A DNA stretch of 64,000 nt, from NCBI GenBank assembly GCA_001598975.1, contig BBXU01000291.1, positions 1-64,000 of the forward strand, in the 5' to 3' direction. This DNA comes from Parachlorella kessleri. Taxonomy: Eukaryota; Chlorophyta; Trebouxiophyceae; Chlorellales; Chlorellaceae. A program made the position numbers and the translations under genes. The notes below the pieces were generated by a model, which worked only from the letters and a program-made list of their open reading frames with translations, was not told the DNA's origin and ran no database searches. Position 1 is the stretch's first letter, and every line of letters begins with the position of its first letter. This document shows, in pieces, positions 1 to 12,145 of the stretch.

Positions 1-445
1 CGGTGCTGGAGTTTCAGTACGGTTGTTGGTGGGAATGGGCGTGGGGTAGGGCGTTGGTAGGGGTTGCATGCCAGCCAAAGGTGGGTATCAGGTATCAGTC
101 GGATCGTTGCATATACTTTGTGGGACGGTCCGTCTCGCCGCCATGCGGAAGGTCTGCCTGTTTAGCGGGGAGCTGTGGTGGGTGGGTGACAGCCAAGCGT
201 GTGGTCATGGTTGCCAAAGGGGACACAGAGGAGCACTCCAAAGGATGCGTGCATGCATGCGGCTGTGGGTTCTTTCTTATATCGCTTCGGTACTGCAATG
301 GAGGGCATGGTTGGCAACCTTCATTGAACCCCATGTGCAACGGTGGCTGTGCATTATTCATACCCTCCCAAGAGATGCTTTGCAGGACCCCATGCTGCCA
401 GGAGCCATGGGATACCATGCCAAATCTTACCATCTGGACTGTCAG

Positions 446-940
446 AGGCATTGAAAGCTTCCATGCGTCCCCCTGGGCAGGTGGTCAGCGTCAGCGAGGC
501 GGGCAACAGTATCATGCCCATCCGCCCCGCAAGCCTCCTGAACCTGGTGCGAGCAAAGAACAGCCGCCAAGAGGACAACGGCACGGCACACGGCAAGGAG
601 TCGCCGCGCTCGCCCTCCCTCCCAAACAGGTAGCGGCCATGGGTCTTGGCCTGCTATTTTATGGCTGCTGCTCGCAGCGCAAGTTGCTGTGGTGCTGCTG
701 CTGGGTTTGCAAACCGCGTACCTCAATAGGCACGCTAAGCCTTGCATCCATCACAACATTTGTCCTGGCTGTGCGTTTGTTTGCCTGCCTCTATCATACG
801 CGCCCGCACTCAAGACCACCAGGCACTGCAACCTCCACCCTGCACTGCGGCGCAGGTGCTCAACCATTGTGGGCAACAGGGCGGACATGCTGGTCCCGCT
901 GAGGGAGGAGGAGGAGGTTGCGAATGGCTCATGTCACTGA
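446..940 (+). CDS. 3' end of an unknown multi-exon gene (partial)
   Basis: Two exons can be joined in phase: 446-629, ending at a CAG|GTAGCG donor, and 856-940, starting after a GCGCAG acceptor and ending in TGA at 938-940. The first exon reads through ASMRPPGQVVSVSEAG and PIRPASLLNLV; the second gives GNRADMLVPLREEEE and a short tail. The split Arg codon (AG|G) agrees across the intron, and codon use is G/C-rich as in the safe genes nearby. No domain is recognised. Upstream exons would lie before base 1. An overlapping 299-residue frame at 3-902 has no coding character and is ignored. Existence is moderately likely; function is unknown. Confidence 0.35.
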
Positions 941-2155
941 GTGTCCTTACTGGCTGGAAGCATTGTCTGCCACAAAGCGAGTGTGGAGAGTGAGGAGCAA
1001 GAGCCGCTGTTGACGTGAGCATCAGCATGTGGGGCGACCCTTGCTGCTGAATTTATTCATTTCCTTGGAGGTCTGATGTGTTTTGATGATGTACTTACCA
1101 GGTGAGCGTCAGGACAAGGTATGTTGCAGCTCTGGATTGCGGTGCTTGTCAGCTATGTACTTTTTGTTCATCCTTGTTGAGCACTGCTATCGTATGAGCT
1201 CATTTCATTATTGGGTTGTGATGGATACCAGTTCTTGGCTGATGGCCTATTTTGAGCGTACTGTGTGTTCGCGGTGTGTTTACGATTTTGTGTGCCAGGA
1301 GACGTTGAGAGTCGATTGATGCAGGCTTCACCTATATTGTAGGTGACGCAGTGTAAGATTTCTGGTGTACTGGTGACTCTCACCAATCAGAGAACTTGGG
1401 AGCACAAGCTTGTGATAACAGCGATCCTGGGGGATCCAAGAAAGCATGGGAATCAAGAAATTTGGACCATCCCTGTGTTGTGTTAGTCGTGTGCCATGGT
1501 CAGCCCCGAACTCTGCAGGGATGCCATGCTGGGCAACATGGCACCGTCATTTTGCAATATGCATCCGCACCTCAAGCCATGCCTCAAGCCGTCTCATCTG
1601 AACCCTAGGGTCACCTGGATAGGGGCACCTGTCACCGACGGATACATCAAACCTGTACTGTGGGCGGTACGGGGCACTTCAACTTCCAATATGTTGCACT
1701 AGTGTTGCACATGTCACCGGACATAATCTTTAGCTATATGGTGACCGATAATTGCTCATTATCAAGCCAGGTACGCGCTGTGCCTGGAATAGATCTTGCA
1801 GCCCCCGTCAGTCTGTTGGTGAATTGAGCACCCATCTCACTACTGCAACTATCGTTGCAGTGCAAGACGAAGCCAACGTGTGCTTGAGGCAACCCAGGCT
1901 AAGCCGCTCAGGTAACAGTTCGTGTGCTTTCTTGCAGCAACTTGGGTTGGACACATAAGTTATACACCCCTTCTAAGGTTGTCATGGGGGACAGCACGAG
2001 TAGGGCGCCAGGGAGTGGTGAGCTGGGTGCTCAAGGGTACTGGGCAAGTCCCGGTCAGCCATCCTCCTTGCACTGCACTTAACAGCATCAGCAGCGCTGG
2101 CAAGAGCTTCGTCAGCAGACTCAGCCTCAACAGCAAGCCACATATTGGGTCAGCC
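941..2155. other. Intergenic stretch, no gene seen
   Basis: About 1.2 kb with only short uninformative frames. It probably holds the 3' UTR of the upstream gene and the promoter or early exons of the next one. The frame open from about 1922 runs into the first clear exon of the next gene, so that gene's true start may lie inside this stretch. Confidence 0.4.
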
Positions 2156-2752
2156 ATGGTCAAGAAGGCAGTTCGACAGAGGAAGAAGCAAGTGCGGGAG
2201 TGGCAGCGGCGGCAGGGCAGCAGGAAGCTCAAGCCGCATGAGCTGGACATCTACCACCTGCTGCTGTTGTTTGTGGTCTGGGTGAAGCAGGGCAGCGAGC
2301 CAACGCTCGCCACCTTCACAACATGGTGCTGGCAGGAGCTGCGCTTCTCTTACATCTTCGAGGTGAGCGCTTGCTTGTGGGTCCGCTTGAAGCGGGCAGT
2401 TCTGGCTGGGTGTCTCGGCAGGGTATCAAGGCCCAGGTATCGAGCATGAAAGTGCCCACCGTAGAGCGTGCAGTGCTGGTATAGGAATAGCCATCTGTAA
2501 CTTACTTGGTAGCTAACTGGGTCGCTAGGCTTTGCCACTACTGCAGGCGAGGCCTCCAGGGTTGCTGAAGGAGGCTTATGCCCAGTTCCTGTACAGCCTC
2601 GTGCTCAACTGCCTGGCGAAAGGCATTCCTCCTTCTGCAGCCGGCCACATTGCGGAGGCGCTGGCTGCGGGGCCGCACGCAGCCGCGGCAGCCGCCTTGT
2701 CTGCCCGGCCGCGACAAAGGGCGCAGCCGCTTCCAGCTGCTGGCCAGGAGCC

Positions 2753-2791
<39 letters not shown>

Positions 2792-5700
2792 CCTCTTGCA
2801 GCAGCCGCCGGGGCAGCTGCTGGTTGGTGGCGGGGGCCAGGCAGCCCTGCAAGAGGGCCAGGGGCCAGTTGAGGCTCTGGCGGGGCCTCAACCGTTGGCA
2901 GCAGCAGCTCAGGCAGCACCGGTACAGGTGGCATATTATGCCGCAGCGCTGCCCGTCATGCAGCAGGCGGCGGCAGAGCAGCAGCCTGCTCCCCCTGGTG
3001 GTGTGCTGCCTGGGCTGCCCGCTGAGGCAACTGCTCCAGGAGGAACAATGGACTCTGTAGAGCATCCAGCAGGACAGCATAATGGCCTGCTGGCTCAGTC
3101 GCAAGGTACACAGCTCATTGGCAGCCTCCAAGTGCCCGTGTTGTTAGCGGTGCCTGTGCCACAGCAGCACGAGCCACAGCTGATGCACCAGCTGCCAGGG
3201 GAGCAGCAGCTCAGTAGTGGCCCGGCGTCACCGATCTCCTTTCCCACAGAACTAGACCTGCTGGAAAGTGAGCTGGTAGCACTGCCAGCGCTCAGCCCTG
3301 GCTCGCCACAGGTACCGGTGCACGAAGGCAATCTCCCAGAGGCAGGTCACCATGTCAGCACTGGCCATGCGGCTGGGCAACATCCTCACATGGCCGAGCT
3401 TCAGCTGCGCGCTTCCTTGCCTGCTGACTTGGATGAGCTGTTGCTGGACAGCCCCATTCCACGCTTGCAGAGCACTCCAGTTAAGCCTAGCAACGGAAGC
3501 AAGTTAGGTGACGCAGTGCCTGCAGCGCAGCCGCCCCAACCCGTGCATGGTGGGGCAGTGGCCCCGGCTAAGGCAGGCAAAAGGGGTGGCGACGACCATG
3601 AAGACTGGCTTGAGCAGTTCGTCAGCGAGGCTGCGGATGTGCCGTATCCCGCAAGTGCTGCTGCTGCTGGGGCAGCTCAGCTCTCGCAGCAAAGCGCAGG
3701 CGCAGCAGCCCCTCCCATGCCAAGCCTGGTGGCCGGCCAAGCTGGCGATGTGGCGTTGCCGGTACCAGAGCCAGCGACAGCACCAGCAGGCATAGAACCA
3801 GCGCCAGCTGTTGGCACGACGCTCAGCAAGGAGTTTGTGGAGGGGCTGGTAGAGAGCGCTGGCCTGGCGCTGCCGGCAGGGGCCGTCCTAGCGCTGTACT
3901 GCCTGTACTGTGCCCAGCCGGGGGCCCCCACAGTCAAGGTGTACCTCACCCCCGAGCACCAGGAGGCGCTATTAGGTGGGTGCCACAAAGGGTCGGCCGG
4001 GTATGCAGTACAGTACAAATGCCGTCTTTCACCATGTGGCACGGCTCGCCTTGCTTGGGAAGCATCTTGTGCTTGGGATGCTGACCGCCTCTTGCCACTC
4101 CACCAGTTAGTGTCATCGACCTCGGGCAGCATCACAGCTGGGCTGCTGCTGCTGTGCAGAGGTGTTGCCGCGGCTGCAACAGGGTGGCTTCCTGGACTCG
4201 GTGGCTGCCGCGCGCCAGTTGCTGCGATGGCAGGCCTTGGTGCCCGGGTGCACCCGCGCACAGGCGCAGCTGCCTTCCATCGTCCCTGGCGGAGGTGAGA
4301 ACTTTTCTTCCTTGTGGGGATGTAGGGACGTCATGTTGCTGCTAGGCGTGCGGCTTTGCTTTTGGGTTGGTGGAGGGAGGGTGGTGACAGTACTGCTGGA
4401 CTGCATGCCGGTCACAGCACCACCTAGACTGTCCGCCTACGTGTTGCAATATGCAACGGGCATGAGCAAGCTGCAGCGTTGGTTAAGAACTTTGCTGTCG
4501 CATGGCCTGTTCTCTGCGAGCTCTTGCGGTGCCCACGCTGCATAAAAGGTGTCCTCGCAGCCGCAGATGCAGCACCTGCATATCACTTTACGGCTGCCTG
4601 GATGGCGACCTGCTATCTCTTCGGTTCAGGCTGCTAGCGTGGGTGTTGCAGGCGTGCGCCGAGAGGAGGCAGCTGTGGTGCGGGAAGTCAAGTATCACCT
4701 GGCCTCAACTCTCCGGGGGCTGGCTACCAAGGGCCTGGCACAGCTGTGCTGTGACTACGAGGTGGGTGGGGAGATATTCCTTATCTGGCAGATTATCTCA
4801 CCATCATGTGAAAGATCGTCTGGAGCTCGACCGCGCAGCCCTGCTGTGTCCTGCCTTGTAAGCAGCTGTAGGTTGAGCTGTCTGAACAGCCAACTAGCTT
4901 GGCTGGGTGGGGGGTGCGTTGGTCGGTTTGCTTGAGCCTCAGCTGGCGGGAGGCGCAAGAGAGACCCTGTGAACAATGCTGGCATGGAGAGCATTGTTTT
5001 CCTAACAAATGCAGCAGTCCCACCCACCACGTTCCAGACGTTCTTGCCGCTTGACTGCAGGAGAGTCTCAGCACCATGTGGGCCTCCCTGGGTGACCCCA
5101 GCCCGCCTCGCAACATTGCCGACCTGGGCGTGCTACGCCTGCTGCACGAGTTCACAGAGGCCAAGCACGCTGAGGCCCACGCTGTGCTGCGGGAGGGCAG
5201 GCGCTGGCAGCCCGTGGGGCAGGCCGCGGCAGGCCAGCCAGCGGCAGCTGCGGCAGATACAGGGGCAGCTGGGGAGGGTGGAGGCTGTGGCCAGGAGGCA
5301 CCGCAAGGCGCCAGCAAGTGAGTGCGGTAGCTGGAGGGTGCTGCTGCTGCTGAGCAGCTGCAGTCCTAGATGTCTGTTGCTTGTCGAGCGCAGTCTGCTG
5401 TAGGGGTCCGCAGCGACATGCTGCCATGGTGCACTGCAGCAGCTTCAAGGAGCGCGACGGGGTGTGAGCACCTTGCAATGTTGTAGTTACCGCCTCCCAG
5501 ACTGGAGGTGTTACTTGTCAGGGCCATGTATGAGGAGCGGACCTGAGCGATGGGCTTGTCACGCGGTACTGCAGGGCTGGCAGCAGCAAGCGGGCCAAGC
5601 AGAATGGCCGGCAGCCCGCGTCAGCCACTGGAGCAGCTGCCAGACGTGCGAGGGGAGCAAAGCATGTTGATGATGATGATGAGGAGGAGGTTGCTGGGGA

Positions 5701-7798
5701 TGGAGCGACGGCTCAGGGAGAGGCGCTTGAAGGGCTGGGTCTAAGCCTCGATGACTTGGGCCTGCTCAGGGTGCCCGGTGCCACACGGGTGGTCAAGCGC
5801 CAGCTGGCAAGAAAGAAGGAGCGTGACCGCAGGTAGGCCGGGGTGGTTGAGGGCCCACTGTCGAATGGTGTGACTAGGTTGCCCTGACAGCAAGTACTAA
5901 AGGGGTGCAGTGGGTGGCGCTGGTGGACTTGACGGTTTGAGTAATGTCTGTGGGCTGAGTGCTGTCTGGCGCTGAAGTGCGCAGCAGGCATTACTCGAGG
6001 GCGTTGGAAGCATCGAGAATTGGCTCATTTCCCAGCTCCAGCACCCAGCGCCTGACTTGCCTACATACCCCCACCCCCACCCCACCCCCCCCACCCCCCC
6101 CACACACATATCTTGAGAGCCATGGGCCCTTTTTGAGCCACTGGCCATGTATGCAAGCGTGCCGCTGCGCTCTTCTCCCGCAGGACCCACAAGTGGCGGC
6201 AGCACATGGGTGTTGCCTCCGCACCCGCAGCCCTGCAGCCCCTGGAAGGCTGTGCCCAGCCAGAGGGGGAGGACGACTTTGACCTGGACATGCCCATGCT
6301 GGAAGGGCTGGAGTTTGGGCTGGCTTCTGAGGCGCCGCCCCGTGCCCAGCAGACCTTGTTGGGCCGCCCCCGTCCAGCCGCTGCTGCGGGGAGGGGCGCA
6401 CATGAGCAAGGGGCGGGCAGCTCGGGGCACAGCCAGGGGCCCGCGCCTTCCTCGGGCACTGAGGCCACGGTGGACGGAGGGGCACCCGGGGGGCCCCGTC
6501 GGCCAGCTGCCAGGCCTAGCAGGGCTGCCATCCCACCAATCCCCACCCCCGCTGCGGTTGCCGCCCTGGGGCCGCCTGGCAAGGCCAAGGCGGGGGCGAA
6601 GGTTGCTGACAAGGGTGCGCGTGGTACTGGCACTGGCAAGGCAGCGGGGGCCGCTGGGAAGCGTGCAACAGCGGCGAAGGCAAGCCCGGCAGTCAAGGCG
6701 GCAGGCGGCAAAAAGCGCACGGCTGCTGCGGCCACTTCCGGCGCGAAGCCCAAGACGCAAAAACGGGCACGCTTTGCAGATGACGCAGCAGCCCACACCG
6801 CCAATGGAAGGCCCAAGGTGGCGACACCAGCCAAGGGTGCCAGAGCAGGCCCACATAGTAGCTCTGCGGCTGGCAATGCTTCTGGTTCTGCCTCGTCACA
6901 CAGACCACCAGCGGCAGCAGCAGCAGGAACTCGGGCTGCGGAAGTTCCAGCAGGGAGAGCAGTAGCAGGGCTCATGGATGAAGCTGAGCTGGCCTCCATA
7001 GACGAGCAGGCCCAGCAGGCTGCCACGCTGGCACTGCAAGCCTTGGCAGAGGACGAGGATTATGATGCGCAGGAACCGATTGAGGCGCAACCTGCTACAA
7101 CATGGGCTCGAACCGCCAGCGGGCCACTTGCCCCTGTACCTCCAGCGCAGCCCTTTACACCGTCAGCAGCAGCTGGGCTGCTATTAGGGCAGCCAAAGCC
7201 GCCGACTGCGCCTGCAGAAGCTGATGCCGAGCAAGGCGGCCGCGGGAAGGCGGCACAGCAAGTCGCTTTTGTGGGGCGGCAGGGCAGCACCAGGCAGAGG
7301 GGGCATCAGGCTTTGCCAGCGCAGCCTCGCAAGCTGGCAGTCAAGCGCAGGAAGGGAGAAAGCCCTGCCTTGGAGCGGGATGCTGCCCTTGGCGCAAGGC
7401 AGTTGAGGCACAAGCAGGCAGGTGCCCCTCCCAGCTTGCCCAGTGTCCAGATACAGGTGGGCAGCAAGGCTTCCACGCCTGCCCTTCTTCCCCCTCTCAT
7501 TGCAAGCCAGGCAGCAGCAGCACCTGCGCCAGGGGCAGACAAGAACCCTCTTGTCCCTGCCGGACAGCCTGCCAGCGGCGGCATGAAAGGCAAGGCCAAT
7601 GGGGCTGAAGCGCAAGATGGCAATGCAATGGGGCCAGCAGCAGCAGCAGCAGCGACAGGGGCAGCAGCAACAGCACTAGCGGCAGAGGCAGCAGGGTCTG
7701 CACCAGGAGAGCTGGATCCATGGGTGGCAAAGCTAGCAGAAATCGAGGCCGCCACTGCTGCAGCACAGGCTGCTTTGGACGAGGATGCTGAGATTTGA
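2156..7798 (+). CDS. Large low-complexity protein of unknown function, probably nuclear
   Basis: Exons that join in phase are 2156-2362, 2547-3975, 4160-4294, 4652-4761 and 5061-5317. One or more small exons follow around 5400-5560, then an exon ending at 5832 and the last exon 6184-7798 (TGA). The start at ATG 2156 is provisional, because the frame is open further upstream. The N-terminus is basic (VKKAVRQRKKQ) and is followed by a hydrophobic helical block (YHLLLLFVVWV, then RPPGLLKEAYAQFLYSLV). A long Ala/Gln region follows, with 11 consecutive Gln at 2757-2789. Helical segments come next (VLPRLQQGGFLDSVAAARQLL; REVKYHLASTLRGLA; DLGVLRLLHEFTEAKHAEAH). After an acidic patch there is a basic motif (RVVKRQLARKKERDRRRTHKWR), and the rest is a Lys/Ala/Pro-rich disordered tail. 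The basic clusters suggest nuclear location (inference). I do not recognise the family. Confidence 0.6.
2757..2789 (+). repeat. (CAG)11 coding microsatellite
   Basis: Eleven perfect CAG codons encode a polyglutamine run inside the second clear exon of the unknown gene. Further interrupted CAG/GCA runs follow in the same exon. Confidence 0.95.
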
Positions 7799-8218
7799 TG
7801 GGAATACTTGATCCAGTCGTACCTGTTGCCCAGCAGGCTGCTTTTTGAGTGTGGGTAGCGCTTCTCCTCTAGTAGCATTTGCTGAGTAGGTTTGCAGCCT
7901 TGAATTTGTACTTTGTAGATGCTTAGTACAGCCACCCATAGTAGTCTAGTCTTGCTGGGTAGACGGCAGCATTGTTAGTTTATGCAGCTAGAGGAGGACT
8001 ATCAGTAGGCAGGCCCAGAACTGCTGATACACTTGGTTTCTTTACTGCTTCATGATCTTCTGGAGCTCCTTCATGAGTGGCTTGTTGAACTATATTTCGT
8101 CGCTCTGGCGGTAACAAGGCTGTGGTCTGCACACCTGTAGCATCCCTCCGTTCATTACGCTTGGCAACATCCTACACTTGCCATCTGATCATTCGAGTGC
8201 AGGTACCTGAGCATAGAG
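7799..8218. other. Intergenic: 3' UTR and upstream region of UROS
   Basis: No coding pattern is seen. The DNA is AT-richer than the flanking exons. It should contain the terminator of the unknown gene and the promoter of the uroporphyrinogen-III synthase gene, but I cannot point to defined elements. Confidence 0.4.
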
Positions 8219-11200
8219 ATGCAGCAACCATACCAGCAGCATGCAGGGCACGACTCCTTGCACGGCCGCCCAGCAGTCCAGTGTGGTGCAGCTGCGGCCC
8301 CGGGTTCCAGCCGGCGGCAACTGGGGAGGGCAGCGCTGCGGCAAAGGCAGCCACAGCAGGCATGCACAGTGGTCTGCTCCGCGGCAAACACATTGACAGG
8401 TGGGCTGGGGTGGGCTGATGGGCAACTGTGCTTCCTATTATTCTCAGTTCAGTGGTTGGTTCGTTTGGAAAGCAGGCAACCCGGGTTGGATTAATGGATA
8501 TTTGGTTGAATCCATATCCCCATGGCCCAGGCAATGTCTACTGCTGCGGCACTCCTCCCGCATGCAGGCGCCTTGGACTTTTCTGACTGCCACGACCCCT
8601 GCTGCCCTGCAGGGAATGGCAGCCTTCCCTTGGCCGACAAGCGCATCCTGGTCACCGCCCCCCGGCAATACGCCACCAAGCTGACGACCAAGCTTCTGGA
8701 GGCAGGCGCCAGGCCCCTGTGGCTGCCCACAATCCAAATAGCCGAGCTGCAGCATGAGCCCTCACAACAGGTGGGCGGCTGCCCCGGTGGCCTTGCGGCC
8801 TACCGGTGCCACGCATGCTGCACGGCACTTGAGGAAGCCTGCTGAAACAGGCTGAGTGGTGTTTACATTACACACATTATACATAGGTCCTATTTTAGGC
8901 TTGGGGCGGTACGATCTAGACCGGCGGGCTGCAAGTCTGGTTCAAAAGGCAGAGCGGTTAGTGGAAGATTGAGCCATGGAGGTTACTCGTGATGTTCTGG
9001 CTCCCCACTACAGACCTCGTGCCTCCTCACTCATGCACCCACACACACAGCTGCTCGCTGCTGCACTCCTGCCTGCCTGATCCCAGGCTCTGTTGGAGTC
9101 ACTGCGGGACCTGTCGCGGTACGACCACCTGGCCTTCTCCTCCAAGAACGGCATCACCGCGGTGCTGGGGGCGCTGCAGAGCTGGCTGGGGACGCGGGAG
9201 GCGGCGGTGGAGCATATCGAGCGGTCGGGCATCAAGTGCTGGGCCTTGGGTGGGTAGATATTCAAGCGTGGGGATGAGGGAGGGTTCTAGCCGCTGCTGC
9301 GTGGGGAGCGGGCTGGTTGACAGTTGCACGAGGGCTGTGGTAGAGCACATGCAGCGGTTAGGCATCTGAGTTACTGGGCTTGCGCTGACTGTATGAGGAA
9401 CTTGGGCGGGCCTTGAGGTTTGTAGGTAGGGCTTGATTAAGACGAGTGTTGGGAGGTTTGGCCCAGGTTGCCTCCTTGAACTGGGGCGCGCAATGTGTGG
9501 TGCCGTGCATTTGCCACTCAATCCGCAAGCGGGTCACAATTGTCGGTCATCCAACCTGAGCAACCAGGCAGCCATTTGGGGAGGCGGCTTTTTCGAGTGA
9601 TGCTTGTAATCACTTGAACTTTCTCTTTTATTTTCTGCAGGTGCGGACGCCGAAGTACTGCTGGAGGCGGGTGTAAAGGAGGTGCACCGCCCGCGAGAGG
9701 TGGGAGCTCTGCCACTGGCGTGGCGACCCTGAGGTTTTGCTGCTGGTTGTAGTTGTTTGCTTCCTCCACTTCATGCCATACAGCTTCTAGTGCTTCCTAG
9801 GAAGACCAGGAATCTAGCGTACATGTGCCCTGTGCTAGCCGAATGCCCCATGTAGGGGACTCCCAGCAGCATGGTTGGGTGGCGGTATGCTTTTCGATCA
9901 GACCAGGCGACTGCCCCGTACTCTGATGCACACTCTTCTTGCCTGCTACCCACCCCTACCCCCCGCTGCTGCAGCCAAGCACGCAAGGCCTGGTCCAAGA
10001 GCTGATCCGTTGCGGTGAAGCGCAGGAGAAGCGCGTGCTGTGCCCTGTGCCGCGCGTGCTGCGCCCGCTGGTAGAGCCGGATGTGGTGCCACGCTTTCTC
10101 ACCTCGCTGGCACAGGTCAGGTCGGGTGGTTGGGACAGCTGGAGACGGAGAATATTTAAGTCTCATGTTCGCAAGAGTGTATCTTTCTAACTTAACTTGC
10201 GCTGCCCTACGGAGATCCTCCTCCGGCCTAGCCTGTGTGCCCATCTGTAGTGGGTAGATGCCAATAGCTTGCTTCAGGCTTGCGTTTGTGCCCATCCCGT
10301 GGGGTGCGCTGCCTGCATGCATGTGGCAACTCAGCGTGGCAGGGGCCTACACCGGTGGGGCACATCATGTGGGCTTGGGTACAGCCATGCTGGGGCTTGC
10401 CTGATGCCGCGCTGGTTGTCTTTGCTGCTGTCGCCAGGCGGGTGCCGAGGCGGTGCGTGTTGACGCGTACGAGACCGGCGTGGGCTGCATGCCCGCCACG
10501 TGTGCCGCGGAGTGGGAGCTCTTGATGGAAGGCGAGCTGCATGCCATCGCCTTCTCATCCACTGCCGAGGTGAGGGCAGCAGTGTCCGGCTTCCCTGCGC
10601 TTGGCGCCACAGGCATGCAGGAGCATGCCCTGTGCATGCCTGATTGCTTACCTGACACCGCATGTTGCCATCAAGCACAATGCCACGCTCAGCAGGTAGG
10701 TAGTGGAGTACGGCAGTGCTCTTGTTCGCCTTCATGGGTTTTCCATATGGCACCCTAGCTCCACACTGCCGCTCATGCCTCTGCAGGCTCAGGGTTTGGT
10801 CCACCTGATGGGCGGCGTTGGCTTTGTGCACCAGGCGGTGCGAGCCCACAGCGTGGTCCTGGCAGCCCACGGACCCTACACAGCAGCGGGGGCGGCAAGC
10901 GTGCTGGGTGTGCCGGTGAGCGACCTCCTGCAGTTGCTATTGATTTGTTGGTTGCCCCGCCGGCCCACAGGCATTTGGAGCCTGTGTTTCATCAGAGGGA
11001 GCAGCTGGCTAGACTAGTACTCCGTGTGACTTGAGTTGCAGGCTGAAAAGAGCCTTAAGAGCCAGCCTAGGATCTACCGCTGCCTGATGGGCGTGCCTAT
11101 GCCTGCTCCCTTGCAGGTCACCTGCGTGTCGCGCGACTCCTCCACCTTTGACGGCCTGGTGGAAGCCCTGAGCAACACCATTGGGGGGGTGCCCACACCC

Positions 11201-11338
11201 AGGCAGCAGTGGCAGATGACCGAGGGCGCCAAGCTGCTGCGGAGGGCTCAGCAGCAGGGAGGGGCGGTGCTCCCGGCCGGGCCCTCGTTTGATGAGGCGT
11301 GGAAGGAGGATGCGCCGCCGGAGGTGTGGCCGGCTTAG
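8219..11338 (+). CDS. Uroporphyrinogen-III synthase, plastid
   Basis: This enzyme closes hydroxymethylbilane with D-ring inversion to give uroporphyrinogen III, the common precursor of haem, chlorophyll and sirohaem; in algae it acts in the plastid. Eight exons join in phase to 394 residues: 8219-8399, 8613-8770, 9087-9249, 9641-9699, 9975-10115, 10438-10569, 10787-10915 and 11117-11338. The first exon is rich in Gln, Arg and Ala, ends in a CTVVCSAAN stretch and reads as a transit peptide. The mature part opens with the family pattern KRILVTAPRQYA..LTTKLLEAGARPLWLPTI. It continues with YDHLAFSSKNGI, a second-domain segment (RVDAYETGVG), ELHAIAFSSTAEA and the closing VVLAAHGPYTAAGAA, which corresponds to the usual cIGp.TA..a of HemD-type enzymes. 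The family is very divergent, but the order and spacing of these blocks fit well. The C-terminal ~35 residues past the fold are extra. Confidence 0.88.
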
Positions 11339-12145
11339 GCAGCAGCCTTGGGGTGGCGGAGTTAGGCTTGACGAGATCAAGTTGTTGAGAATCTGGGAGT
11401 AGATGCCTGCCTGCAGCTTCTTCTGGTGATGCTGATGTTGCCATTGCCCTTGCTACATCTGCTTTAGACTAATTGTATGGTGGGGCTGCACATGTTGCAA
11501 TTGATTATTAGTTTGATTGAGAGAAAGCTGCCTTGCATGGTATGCATTTCATAGTGCTCATTGCAAGTCTGCTATTTGCTGTGGCAGGGTGCCACCTTGA
11601 ATGCGTTTGCAATGTCTTGGGCATTGGTATAGGTAGCTCGTGCTTCTCCGCCTGTTGTTTGGTTGCCAGATGCTCTCGTGGAGAGCTGTTGTTGCTTACA
11701 CGGAGGTTTTTGGGAGTGTCGCTGATGCATCGGCCAGCTGTCCCCTTCAATTACTTTGGGGCTAGCCTAGGCAGTTTATTGTTGTCACCAGGTGTGAGCA
11801 GGTATTGAAGTTATGTGCATTTTCCCACTATTCCATTTCAACACTTTCCTCATAGAAGGTTGCCAGTCATGCAAAGCCCCGGTTTTTGCTGCTTATGCCG
11901 CAGCTGGCTCCCGTCAAACTGCTGTCTGACCCCTTGATGTCACGTGCATTTCCACCTGAGAAGCCCCATGTAGCCAGCAGCCTGCGATGCTCCTGACCTT
12001 GTCCCTCAAGGCCTGCTGGCATACTCCCCAAACCATCCAAGGCCAAATGAGTCTTTTTCTGGGCGCCAGCGCCCATGCGATGTGCCTGCTACTCAGCATA
12101 CTGTGAGAAATCACCTGCTTCAGGTCGATCTGGACCACTCATGCC
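11339..12145. other. Intergenic, no gene seen
   Basis: About 800 bases separate the UROS stop from the hydrolase start on the same strand. A 91-residue frame at 11533-11808 has neither the codon bias nor the splice context of the neighbouring genes and is not called. Confidence 0.4.

Noticed and set aside
3..902. Open frame of 299 residues on the plus strand
   Set aside because: Rich in Cys and Trp with no domain, overlaps a better two-exon model in other frames, and lacks the codon bias of the safe genes.
6045..6115. C-rich tract near the unknown gene's last acceptor
   Set aside because: It looks like a long pyrimidine/C-A tract upstream of the splice acceptor at 6183, not a separate element.
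8900..8970. Possible tRNA-like stretch with a TTCAAA segment
   Set aside because: No matching acceptor, D and anticodon stems could be paired.
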